NCBI RefSeq assembly: GCF_037975235.1
Contig: NZ_CP150241.1
Coordinates: 2,666,001-2,730,000, forward strand
Reading direction: 5' to 3'
Origin: Paenibacillus sp. FSL R5-0341
Lineage (GTDB): Bacteria > Bacillota > Bacilli > Paenibacillales > Paenibacillaceae
Length of the DNA stretch: 64,000 nt
This document shows positions 9,275 to 17,353 of this stretch, piece by piece. Position numbers and translations under genes: made by a program. The notes beneath the pieces are model-generated. The model did not search any database. It was given only the letters and a program-made list of their open reading frames with translations, and had not been told where the DNA came from. The stretch's first letter is position 1; each line of letters starts with the position of its first letter.

Positions 9275-9883
9275 TTAGCAGAGCGCAAACAAAATCTGTG
9301 TATTCAACAGGATACCTGGCGTCTGGAATGGATAGAAGTACCCCACTACAAAACCAAAAAGATTAATGGCAGGCCACATCAGGTAGACATCATTGTAAGT
9401 GAATACAAGGGACCAACGGTTGTAGCAAAAGTTGGGCAGTGCACGTTCTTCATTATCCCGAGGTGCTGCTGCACCCGTTTGTGCAAATTGCACGGCTTGA
9501 GTGAGACTTTGTGGCTGTTGCTGGAGGAAGAGCGGAAGCAGACCCGGGCTGCTTTTGATCAGGTTATACAGGAAAAGCATTTCTGCCGGAGGCTGACCTA
9601 CCGGACGAGGATAGGCACTAAGCAGCGTAGGCAGATTGCCTTGAGCCAGTTGCGCAGGTACACCCGGTGCTGTACCTGGGATTGTACCCGGAATGCCTCC
9701 AGGGATATATGGACCTGGTCCTCCGCCTGGAATGAATGGAGGATAGGAGCCTTGGCCGCCAGGTATGCCAGGAAATGTCGGACCTCCCGGTGTGCCGCCA
9801 CCTCCACCACCTGGGAACAGTGGAGGCAGTTGAAATGAACGGTCTTCTCCATAGCCTAGATAAGGGTTATATTCGTAATACAT
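9275..9883 (-). CDS. Gly/Pro-rich protein, possibly spore-associated
   Basis: A 202-residue protein of unknown function. The N-terminus is Tyr-rich (MYYEYNPYLGYGED), then comes a low-complexity segment of GGG, PGGP and IPGG repeats (about residues 20-75) reminiscent of collagen-like spore surface proteins, then a helical Gln/Leu-rich part and a C-terminal aromatic part ending in Cys. I place the start at 9883 because AGGAAGG lies in front of it; the frame extends upstream to 9925. There is no signal peptide. The spore association is inference from composition only. Confidence 0.65.
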   Translation of the reverse strand: MYYEYNPYLGYGEDRSFQLPPLFPGGGGGGTPGGPTFPGIPGGQGSYPPFIPGGGPGPYIPGGIPGTIPGTAPGVPAQLAQGNLPTLLSAYPRPVGQPPAEMLFLYNLIKSSPGLLPLFLQQQPQSLTQAVQFAQTGAAAPRDNEERALPNFCYNRWSLVFTYNDVYLMWPAINLFGFVVGYFYPFQTPGILLNTQILFALC

Positions 9884-9975
9884 GTACAGAACATCCTTCC
9901 TGTCGTCGTATTCTGCATTCAGCATATGGCGGCATCCGCCTATAGGTGAATGCCGCCAAGAAGATTTTATATGAT

Positions 9976-10207
9976 CTATATAGTTGAACTAATCATTTAC
10001 ACCAAACGGAGAAGATAGAAAAAACCTGAAAAAGCGAAGCTGTCGCCTAAAATCTTTCTGAAAGAAAGCTGCATCGGAAGCATACGCTATCTCCTTATTT
10101 TCCCTTGGAGAAAAGGGAATCGAAAAAAAATCTGGGGATAACAGCGATTGGAAGGTTGTTCTATCATCGTAGTGTCAGTGTAAATAAATTTTAGTTCAAC
10201 TGTATAG
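9976..10207 (+). repeat. MITE-like repeat element, copy 1 (complete)
   Basis: A 232-base non-coding element bounded by terminal inverted repeats: CTATATAGTTGAACT at the left and AGTTCAACTGTATAG at the right (14 of 15 complementary). Internal stems are visible, for example TTCCCTT paired with AAGGGAA near 10100-10120. Related copies lie at 17142-17332 and 57225-57455. It sits directly upstream of the Fur-type promoter of the siderophore-binding gene. Confidence 0.8.
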
Positions 10208-10224
10208 CGCAGAATGTAATCGAA

Positions 10225-10253
10225 TTGACAACTGAACTGATAACAATTATCAT
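10225..10253 (+). promoter_or_regulatory. SigA promoter overlapped by a Fur box
   Basis: TTGACA (10225-10230), a 17-base spacer and TATCAT (10248-10253) make a near-consensus promoter. TGATAACAATTATCA (10238-10252) matches the 7-1-7 Fur consensus TGATAATnATTATCA at all but one position and overlaps the -10 region. This predicts iron repression of the downstream siderophore-binding gene. Confidence 0.85.
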
Positions 10254-10373
10254 TGTCAATGGAATTGGACAAAAGCAAATACGGATATTATATGTGTCAA
10301 TAATAGTTTTTGAACGTAGATATCTGTCATAATAACGCCGAATAAGGTGTTCATATTGAAAGGGGTTAATAAA

Positions 10374-11366
10374 GTGTTAAAGAGAAATAGAAAGATGATT
10401 ATGCTTCTGATTACGGTGATGGTCATGTCCATCTGGTTAGCAGCGTGTGGAACGAAGCCTGCAGAGAACGGAGCAGCGGGAGAGAACGATACAACAACGG
10501 AGACAGAGACGCAAACAGAAGCCCCGACAGAACGCACGTTAACAGATGCAATGGGACACGAAGTAACCATCCCGGCTAAACCGGAGCGCGTTATCGCATC
10601 TTATCTGGAAGACCATCTCGTTACACTCGGTGTTAAGCCAGTTGCCCAATGGTCTGTAGCCAACGGAATTCAGGAATATCTACAAAAAGATCTGAATGGT
10701 GTCCCTACAATTGCCTTCGATCTGCCTTTCGAAGCGGTAACAAGTTTTAACCCGGATCTGATTATTATCGGTTCCGAAAGTGTGGTCGAAGGTGAGAAGT
10801 ACGAACAGTACAGCAAGATTGCACCGACGTACGTACTCGGCGACGAGATTAATAGCGACTGGCGCAAAACGCAGCTGAAAATCGGTGAAATTTTGAATAA
10901 GAGTGCCGAAGCACAAAAAGCGCTGGATGATTACGAAGTTAAAGCTACAGAAATCAAGGAAAAGATCAACACCGTTACAGGGGGAACGAAATCGGCAGCG
11001 GCCATTTGGTTGGTTAGCGGCAAGTTCTTCATCGTAAGTGACAATGTATCGAGTGGAGAAGTAATGTACAAAGAACTGGGACTTGTAGAGCCAGAAGTTG
11101 TAAAAGAAATCTCTGCCAGTGCTACAGGTAACTGGTCTTCCATCTCAATGGAGAAATTGGCTGAAATGGATGTAGACTACTTGTTCTTTGTGAATAGTGA
11201 TGAAGGTACAGGTTCAGAAGCACTGAAAGATCCGGTATGGCAAAGCATCCCGGCTGTGAAAAATGGTAATTTGTTCGAATTTCCCCGTTCTAGCAGCTGG
11301 CTGTATAGTGGAGTTCAAGCGAACCTTCAAATTATGGAAGACATTCAGAACAGCATCGTTAAATAA
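10374..11366 (+). CDS. Iron-siderophore ABC transporter substrate-binding lipoprotein
   Basis: A 330-residue class III periplasmic-binding-type lipoprotein (FhuD/FeuA/YfiY-like, PF01497). It has a lipoprotein signal peptide with lipobox LAAC (Cys25), an acidic Glu/Thr linker, and the family blocks ERTLTDAMGHEVTIPAKPERVIA and FNPDLIIIGSESV. It would capture ferric siderophore for an FhuBG-type permease, but no permease gene is adjacent, so it probably works with one encoded elsewhere. I place the start at the GTG at 10374 (AAAGGGG eight bases upstream) and not at the upstream GTG at 10347. A Fur box overlaps the promoter, with a 120-base leader between. Confidence 0.92.
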   Translation: MLKRNRKMIMLLITVMVMSIWLAACGTKPAENGAAGENDTTTETETQTEAPTERTLTDAMGHEVTIPAKPERVIASYLEDHLVTLGVKPVAQWSVANGIQEYLQKDLNGVPTIAFDLPFEAVTSFNPDLIIIGSESVVEGEKYEQYSKIAPTYVLGDEINSDWRKTQLKIGEILNKSAEAQKALDDYEVKATEIKEKINTVTGGTKSAAAIWLVSGKFFIVSDNVSSGEVMYKELGLVEPEVVKEISASATGNWSSISMEKLAEMDVDYLFFVNSDEGTGSEALKDPVWQSIPAVKNGNLFEFPRSSSWLYSGVQANLQIMEDIQNSIVK

Positions 11367-11394
11367 GAAATAACTAATATGAAATGGCATGTTC

Positions 11395-11431
11395 AAACTC
11401 CTTGGTGCAATGGGTACCAGGGAGTTTTTTT
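11395..11431 (+). terminator. Rho-independent terminator
   Basis: AAACTCC (11395-11401) pairs with GGAGTTT (11421 onward), followed by a run of T, just after the siderophore-binding gene. Confidence 0.8.
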
Positions 11432-11535
11432 GTTAATTCAGCATTTTACGATATATAATAAAGAAGTAGAATCATTGTCATGTCATGAATTAGAGTTGTC
11501 ATTGACTTCACGAGCAGGGAAGGGGATATTTACAT

Positions 11536-12156
11536 ATGTATACATTGGATCCACGTGAAATAACGGGAAGAGACAATTATAAACTGATGAGTGGTTCAGT
11601 GGTGCCACGTCCAATTGCTTTTGTGACGACAATTTCAGATGAGAATGGTGTAATTAATGCAGCGCCATTTAGTTTCTTCAATGTGGTTAGTTCGGACCCA
11701 CCGCTGTTATCCATATCTATTGCACGTAAAGACGGTATAATGAAAGATACCGCACGCAATGTGCTTGCTCATAAAGAACTGGTCGTGCATATCTGTGACG
11801 AAGCAATCATAGCCGAAGTGAATGAGACAGCAGCCATACTGGAACCCCACGAAAGTGAGCTTGAGCGGACGAAACTCACTACAGTGCCAAGTACAAAGGT
11901 GGCTGTGCCAGGGATACAGGAAGCACTCATTCGGATGGAGTGTGAGCTGTATCAGCACATTCCCATTACTAACGATGAGGGCAAACCGGTGAGTGACCTG
12001 TTGCTGGTACGTATTGTGCAGTATCATTTCAGCGAGCAAGTCTATAATCCTGATAAGGGTTATATCTTGATGGATCATTTGAAACCGGTCAGCCGGCTGG
12101 CGGGTAATGATTATGCCAAGCTTGGGGAGAGATTCACGATAATTCGGCCTGAATAG
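11536..12156 (+). CDS. Flavin reductase-like (FMN-binding split barrel) protein
   Basis: A 206-residue protein of the flavin reductase/DIM6-NTAB family (PF01613). Signature parts are the N-terminal SGSVVPRPIAFVTTISDENG, the NAAPFSFFNVVSSDPPLLSISI block and KDTARNVLAHKELVVHI. Members bind FMN and reduce flavins or serve as partner oxidoreductases; the exact reaction is not predictable. GGGGATATTTACAT precedes the ATG at 11536. Promoter lies in the 105 bases after the previous terminator, so it is probably monocistronic. Confidence 0.88.
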   Translation: MYTLDPREITGRDNYKLMSGSVVPRPIAFVTTISDENGVINAAPFSFFNVVSSDPPLLSISIARKDGIMKDTARNVLAHKELVVHICDEAIIAEVNETAAILEPHESELERTKLTTVPSTKVAVPGIQEALIRMECELYQHIPITNDEGKPVSDLLLVRIVQYHFSEQVYNPDKGYILMDHLKPVSRLAGNDYAKLGERFTIIRPE

Positions 12157-12204
12157 TTCTTACCAATTGTATATGTAATATAGGAATGGGGTTAACCCTG
12201 TATC

Positions 12205-12249
12205 AAAGGCGGACAGCACATGCGTAACTCGCATAGGTTGTCCGCTTTT
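12205..12249 (+). terminator. Terminator after the flavin reductase-like gene
   Basis: GCGGACA (12209-12215) pairs with TGTCCGC (12239-12246), preceded by A and followed by TTTT. Confidence 0.65.
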
Positions 12250-12334
12250 GCTTGTGATATGAACATAAATGGGACATGTAGTGAATAGACTTTTACTATA
12301 TCCTGCACATTTCATATGAACCTATTTTATATAT

Positions 12335-12370
12335 AGGTTGTTTAGAAAGCCCACTTTTGATTACGAAAGA
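12335..12370 (+). repeat. Left-half fragment of the ~90-bp repeat
   Basis: AGGTTGTTTAGAAAGCCCAC followed by TTTTGATTACGAAAGA resembles the left half of the element at 55386-55477 (AGGTTGTTCAAAAAGTTCAC, then TTTTGATTACGAATGA). The right half is missing and the ribosome binding site of the polyketide synthase begins a few bases later, so the fragment lies in its 5' leader. Confidence 0.55.
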
Positions 12371-12396
12371 CACGTAATATTAGGGAGGTTAAGCCG

Positions 12397-13551
12397 ATGA
12401 ACCAGCTTGAGGGAACTACAGGCGCAAGTATTATGGGAATAGGGACGGCGTTGCCAGCACACCGTATTGAGCAAAAGGATGTGTCTGCCCGTCTCGCACA
12501 GGCGCTGGAACATGAGCCGGATGCGAGAAGATGGGCGAAGCGAATCTTTAATCAGTGTGGTGTGGAGACTCGTTATACATGTGAACCAAATCTGCTTGAG
12601 CCTGTGGAGGCTTGCCGATATTTACCCTTTACTTCTACAGAAGAAGTCCCGACTACAACCGAGCGTATGGCCAAATACAAAGCTGCTGCTGTTCCACTTG
12701 GTCTCGAGGCGGCAGGACAGGCCCTTCACGATGCAGACGTATCATCCGTGGAACTTACGCATCTCATCACGGTTAGCTGCACAGGGCAATTCCTGCCTGG
12801 GCTTGATGTTCGGCTGATCCAGCAGCTTGAACTTTCACCGCAGATCAACCGGATTCCACTGGTGTTTCAAGGATGTGCAGCCGGTCTGAAGGCGATCCAA
12901 TTGGCGAATTCAATCGTAACGACAGATCAGAAGGCTAAGGTTCTCATCGTGTGTGTCGAACTGTGTACGCTTCACTTCCAGCCATCTGCCAAACGAGATG
13001 ACCTATATGCTGCATCGTTCTTCGGAGACGGAGCATCTGCCTGTGTCATCGGTGCCTCAGGAACAGGCCGCAATGAATGTTTTCGACTGGGCCGTGGGCA
13101 CTCAACGTTGCTCCCTGACTGTGCAGAAGAGATGATCTGGGAAGTAGGCAATACAGGCTTCGATCTCTACCTGTCACCTCAGATTCCGAAGCTGCTTGGT
13201 TTGCATCTCGGTCCAGAAGTAGAGCGTTTATTGAAGGGAAGTGCTTTACCAGAAATATGGGCGATCCATCCAGGAGGCAGAGGCATCGTGGATGCCATTC
13301 AGAAGCTGTATCAGTTGACAGATGAGCAGGTCTCCTACAGCCGAAACATCCTGCGGGATTATGGCAACCTATCGTCCGTGACGATTCTTTTTGTTCTTCA
13401 AGCGATCCGCGAGGATTACAGACAGAAGGAAGAGCATTCCAGTGGGATAGCGCTAGCCTTTGGCCCGGGACTGACCGCCGAATTACTTCCTTTTACATAC
13501 ATTCCTGTCCCCGTTGCGAATAGAACACCTGTGAATCATGGCATTCAATAG
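12397..13551 (+). CDS. Type III polyketide synthase (chalcone/stilbene synthase-like)
   Basis: A 384-residue type III polyketide synthase, a homodimeric ketosynthase that extends acyl-CoA starters with malonyl-CoA. The catalytic triad is visible: Cys160 in VFQGCAAG, His291 in IHPGGRG and Asn324 in YGNLSS. In Bacillus, BpsA-type enzymes make alkylpyrones, usually next to the methyltransferase BpsB; that partner is absent here and an MMPL exporter follows instead. AGGGAGG precedes the ATG. A fragment of the ~90-bp repeat lies in the leader. Starter unit and product are not predictable from sequence alone. Confidence 0.92.
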   Translation: MNQLEGTTGASIMGIGTALPAHRIEQKDVSARLAQALEHEPDARRWAKRIFNQCGVETRYTCEPNLLEPVEACRYLPFTSTEEVPTTTERMAKYKAAAVPLGLEAAGQALHDADVSSVELTHLITVSCTGQFLPGLDVRLIQQLELSPQINRIPLVFQGCAAGLKAIQLANSIVTTDQKAKVLIVCVELCTLHFQPSAKRDDLYAASFFGDGASACVIGASGTGRNECFRLGRGHSTLLPDCAEEMIWEVGNTGFDLYLSPQIPKLLGLHLGPEVERLLKGSALPEIWAIHPGGRGIVDAIQKLYQLTDEQVSYSRNILRDYGNLSSVTILFVLQAIREDYRQKEEHSSGIALAFGPGLTAELLPFTYIPVPVANRTPVNHGIQ

Positions 13552-13659
13552 TTCACGAACCCGAGTGAAGGAGATATACACCGCAAGTGTATCAATGTAC
13601 TTATGATCTTACCGATGAACATAATCGAATGACTAATCTGATCGCAGAGGAGCTAAGGT

Positions 13660-15912
13660 ATGGGTTATCGCAGACTTGCTGTCCTCATCAGCCGATATCC
13701 GCGGTTCATTATTCTCTGCTGGGTGTTTAGCATCGGGATGTCAGCGGTCTGGGCGTGGAAGTTACCTGACATTGTACAGGATCATGGGTTGAAACAAGTT
13801 CACGGGGATGCGCAAGCGGTTGAGCTTGTTCTGGAGGACGAATTCGGTTCTCCTGCTGATCCGGTTATTCTGGTTTTTGAAAAAAAGGAAAACACCTCAC
13901 CGTTAGCGTTCCGGCAGTGGATCAGGGAACGTCTGACACAGGTTCAAGCGCTGCCTGCAGTAACCTCTATCACATCTCCTCTGGATGCTAGAGAAGGGAT
14001 GATGCTGCAAGAGCAAAGGGCCTATGCCTTCGTGAAAATGGATGTGCCCGTGCATCAGATGGGTCCTCCACTGAAGCAACTGCGCGCCGTGCTGGCAACA
14101 GACGGCCCAGGTACGGTCCAATTGACGGGAAAGGCGGTCGTGCAGCAGGATGTGAATCATCTGAGCTTTCGTGACCTGGAACGAGCAGAGATGGTGGGAA
14201 TTCCGATTGCCCTGATCGTTCTGTGCTTCGCATTCAGGGGGCTATATGCTGCATGGATTGCCGTCATGATGGGGATTAGTGCTGTGATTACGGCTATGGG
14301 GGTCACGTCTCTCCTTGGTTATCATCTGGAACTGTCCAACTTTATCATTAACGTAATTCCCATGGTGGGCATGGCACTCAGTATAGACTTTGCCCTGATC
14401 ATCCTGAGCAGGTACAGGGAAGAACTTCAGCGTGTCTATAAAGATGAAGACGAAACTAAGGATCAGGGCAGCCCTATGGTTATGCATAGTGAGGCTCTGC
14501 GGAGCGAGATTCTTCAGCGAACATTGCGAACAGCAGGCAGAGCGGTGTTGTTCTCGGCAGCATGCGTGCTCCTTGGACTGTTGGGTCTGCTCTGGATCAG
14601 GCTTCCGATGTTTCTGAGTGTATCCTTGGGGGCCATCATCGTTCTGCTCTTATCTCTACTGTTAAATATAACGCTGCTGCCAGCCCTACTGTCACTGTCT
14701 GCGGATCGTGTCTTCTGGCGAAATTCAGTCCATTCGTTACCAAGACGTTCGGTCTGGCATAGATGGTCAGCGATGGTCATGAAACGACCAGTCAGAATGG
14801 CCATCGGAGGTACGTTTGTGCTGCTCCTCTGTGTCTATCCAGTGACCCGGCTGGAATTGTCCATCCCGGATGCCTCTTCACTGCCAGAGAGAATGGAGTC
14901 CCGCCAGGCAGCAGAGCAGTTTAAGCATGATTTGGGACAAAAAGATACCTCCAGCATCGAGATGTTGATTGGCGGACAACAGGAGCTGTTGACTGCTTCG
15001 CACTGGCAGATGGCCCACAACAAAGCACATCAACTTCTGCAGGACTCGGGCGTATTGAGCATTATTTCACCATGGGGTCTGTTGCAGCCTGATCAAACTA
15101 ATGTGCAAAGCCAAAACCATTTTCGAATTCCACCGTCATCGCTCCCTTCTTCCATAGAAGGCAAGGAGTCTACAAGGAAGGCATGGCTGCGTTCAACGGT
15201 TTCTGATCATTCGATTCGATTGGTAGCCACCGTGCGTGGGGAGCCCGGTTCGGAACAGGTCGCAGATTGGCTGGAACGAATGAGGAAGAGCGATCATGCC
15301 CTGGGTTTCAACGACGTAAAACTACGTTATGGTGGTGAAGCTGCGAAACAACATGAAATTATGCAGGAAGTTACAAGTCAACTGCCCAAAGTGCTGGTAT
15401 TTGTAGTAGTCACCAACTATCTTGTGCTACTGGCAGCATTCCGATCGCTGCTCATTCCAATCAAGGCGATTGTGATGAATCTGCTCAGTTTAGCCGCTTC
15501 ATTTGGCATATTGGTGTGGGTGTTTAATGAGGGCTATCTGGGGATGGAGCCGTCAGCCATTGCCATTATGATTCCGGTATTCATTGCAGGATTGGTGTTT
15601 GGCATATCCATGGATTATGGTGTATTTATGCTCAGCCGGATTCAGGAAGTCTATAGACGAACCGGAGACAGTGATGTGGCCGTCCAGCAGGGATTGGCTT
15701 CAACGGGGCGTCTGGTTACCTCCGCAGCGGCCATACTGCTGGCGGTGACCGTACCGTTTGCTTTTGCAGAAGTTGCAGGTGTGAGACAGTTAGGGATTGG
15801 GATAACCGCAGCAGTATTGATTGACGTTACTCTGATCCGTCTAATACTGGTACCCGCACTGATGAAGTTGATGGGCCGGTGGAACTGGTGGTTGCCGGGT
15901 CAGATCAAATGA
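13660..15912 (+). CDS. MMPL/RND-type transporter
   Basis: A 750-residue MMPL-family (RND superfamily) exporter. It has an N-terminal membrane helix, a large extracytoplasmic domain, a five-helix bundle (about residues 175-345 with IPMVGMALSIDFALIILSRY), then the same plan repeated: a second external domain and a second bundle (about residues 570-740 with GLVFGISMDYGVFMLSRI). Acidic residues in the two SIDFA/SMDYG motifs fit proton-driven transport. AGAGGAG precedes the ATG. It lies 108 bases after the polyketide synthase on the same strand, and probably exports its lipid-like product or a derivative, by analogy with MmpL proteins. Confidence 0.9.
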   Translation: MGYRRLAVLISRYPRFIILCWVFSIGMSAVWAWKLPDIVQDHGLKQVHGDAQAVELVLEDEFGSPADPVILVFEKKENTSPLAFRQWIRERLTQVQALPAVTSITSPLDAREGMMLQEQRAYAFVKMDVPVHQMGPPLKQLRAVLATDGPGTVQLTGKAVVQQDVNHLSFRDLERAEMVGIPIALIVLCFAFRGLYAAWIAVMMGISAVITAMGVTSLLGYHLELSNFIINVIPMVGMALSIDFALIILSRYREELQRVYKDEDETKDQGSPMVMHSEALRSEILQRTLRTAGRAVLFSAACVLLGLLGLLWIRLPMFLSVSLGAIIVLLLSLLLNITLLPALLSLSADRVFWRNSVHSLPRRSVWHRWSAMVMKRPVRMAIGGTFVLLLCVYPVTRLELSIPDASSLPERMESRQAAEQFKHDLGQKDTSSIEMLIGGQQELLTASHWQMAHNKAHQLLQDSGVLSIISPWGLLQPDQTNVQSQNHFRIPPSSLPSSIEGKESTRKAWLRSTVSDHSIRLVATVRGEPGSEQVADWLERMRKSDHALGFNDVKLRYGGEAAKQHEIMQEVTSQLPKVLVFVVVTNYLVLLAAFRSLLIPIKAIVMNLLSLAASFGILVWVFNEGYLGMEPSAIAIMIPVFIAGLVFGISMDYGVFMLSRIQEVYRRTGDSDVAVQQGLASTGRLVTSAAAILLAVTVPFAFAEVAGVRQLGIGITAAVLIDVTLIRLILVPALMKLMGRWNWWLPGQIK

Positions 15913-15958
15913 AGGATATTTCTGAAGCCCAAAAGCAGGCCAGGAATATCCTTTTTTT
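15912..15958 (+). terminator. Terminator of the polyketide synthase/MMPL unit
   Basis: AAGGATATT (15912-15920) pairs with AATATCCTT (15945-15953), followed by a run of T. It begins at the last base of the MMPL stop codon. Confidence 0.85.
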
Positions 15959-16102
15959 GGCTGGAAATCATGTGATTCCATTCAAAACAGGCAAACATGT
16001 TCAATTCTTGGGCGAGTTAAAGCCCTATAATGGATGGGATCAATTCCTTATGAAGGTCTTTCATCTATGTTATCCTACGAAAAACAGGAGGGACACAGGG
16101 CA

Positions 16103-17122
16103 ATGTCGGATATAGAAGCCTATCTGCAACAGCAAACGAATCTTCGTGGTCGTTCCGCGTATCAAGCAGATCAATCTATGGAGTTATGGCGTAGTCAGTT
16201 ACGTACACGTGTGAAAGAACGACTGGGCGGTTTTCCAACGATGCCAGCAGCACTCAATCCAGTATTACTGGAGCGCATTACATGTGACGGTTATATCCGC
16301 GAGCGGGTAGAGATCACGACCTATGCAGGACTTCGCATGCCTGTGTACATGTTGATTCCAAATGATGTAAGCGTTACCGATGTGAAGAGACCTGCGATCG
16401 TAGCATGTCACGGGCATGGGTATGGCAGCCGAGAGATATCTGGCATGGAACCAGATGGGTCACCACGGACAGGAGAGCCTGGATTACACAAGGATTTCGC
16501 AGTTGCACTTGTGAAGCGAGGATATGTGGTTGCTGCTCCAGAGCTGCTCGGATTTGGTGATCGAAGACTGGAAGAGGACCGCGATGCGCCACCAGGGGCA
16601 AGTTCCTGTACGAAGATCGCTGCGCATCTGCTCATGGTTGGGAAGACCCTTGCGGGGCATAGGGTATACGAAACAACGCGTGTGTTGGATTATGTATCGA
16701 CTCGTCCTGAAGTGGATTCGGAGCGAATCGGGAGCATGGGTATCTCGGGTGGCGGTCTTGTAACCGCATTTACAGCCGCGCTGGATGAACGGTTCCGTGC
16801 AGCTGTCGTAAGTGGTTATGCAAGTACATTCCAGGGCAGCATACTGGATCGGAACCACTGTCTGGACAACTATGTGCCAGGTATCCTGCGTGAAGCGGAG
16901 TTGCCGGATCTCATCGGCCTGATTGTGCCTAGGCCACTCTTTATAGAATCCGGAAGTGATGATCAGGTGTTCCCCATCCATGCAGCGAGAGAGGCGTATG
17001 CCCGTTTGACACACATATATGAGCATGCGGGCGCAGAAGAATCGTTGGATGCGGATTTCTTTACAGGTGGACATGAGATTAGCGGAGCGAAAGCCTATGA
17101 CTGGCTTGATCAAGTTCTGTGA
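16103..17122 (+). CDS. Alpha/beta hydrolase of the acetyl esterase/dienelactone hydrolase type
   Basis: A 339-residue serine esterase-like protein without a signal peptide. Visible parts: oxyanion-region CHGHGYGSREI (near residue 100), nucleophile elbow GISGGG (GxSxG) near residue 215, acid in ESGSDDQVF and histidine in FTGGHEISG near the C-terminus. The order fits the abhydrolase_7/AXE1-like family, which often deacetylates or cleaves small esters. AGGAGGG lies upstream of the ATG at 16103; the frame opens further upstream but those codons run across a probable leader. The neighbour at 17354 is a carbohydrate acetylesterase, though the two genes are separated by a repeat element. Confidence 0.83.
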   Translation: MSDIEAYLQQQTNLRGRSAYQADQSMELWRSQLRTRVKERLGGFPTMPAALNPVLLERITCDGYIRERVEITTYAGLRMPVYMLIPNDVSVTDVKRPAIVACHGHGYGSREISGMEPDGSPRTGEPGLHKDFAVALVKRGYVVAAPELLGFGDRRLEEDRDAPPGASSCTKIAAHLLMVGKTLAGHRVYETTRVLDYVSTRPEVDSERIGSMGISGGGLVTAFTAALDERFRAAVVSGYASTFQGSILDRNHCLDNYVPGILREAELPDLIGLIVPRPLFIESGSDDQVFPIHAAREAYARLTHIYEHAGAEESLDADFFTGGHEISGAKAYDWLDQVL

Positions 17123-17141
17123 AGCTGAGGCTTATTACCAT

Positions 17142-17332
17142 CTATATAAGTTGAACTAATCATTTACACGATAACGGAGAAGATAGAAAAAACCTGAAAA
17201 AGCGAAGCTACAAGCTTTCTGAAAGAAAGCTACATCGGAAGCATACGCTATCACCGGATTTTCCCTTGAGAAAAGGGAATCGAAAAATCTGGGGATAACA
17301 GCGATTGGAAGGTTATTCTGTCTTCGTAGTGT
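17142..17332 (+). repeat. MITE-like repeat element, copy 2 (right end missing)
   Basis: About 190 bases closely match copy 1 (9976-10207), starting with the terminal inverted repeat CTATATAAGTTGAAC at 17142-17156. The match ends at TTCGTAGTGT (17332). The last ~35 bases and the right terminal repeat are absent, and the sequence runs into the ribosome binding site of the acetylesterase gene. Confidence 0.8.
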
Positions 17333-17353
17333 ATTCGAGAGGAGAATTCAGTG

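Noticed and set aside
9976..10207. Riboswitch or T-box leader for the siderophore gene
   Set aside because: Near-identical copies occur before unrelated genes, and the ends are inverted repeats; the iron promoter lies downstream of the element.
12397..15912. Larger biosynthetic gene cluster around the polyketide synthase
   Set aside because: A terminator closes the synthase/MMPL pair and the neighbours (flavin reductase-like and esterase genes) have separate signals; there is no clear tailoring set.
15879..16115. 78-codon frame between the MMPL and esterase genes
   Set aside because: It runs across the MMPL stop and a strong terminator and into the esterase leader; it is not protein-like.
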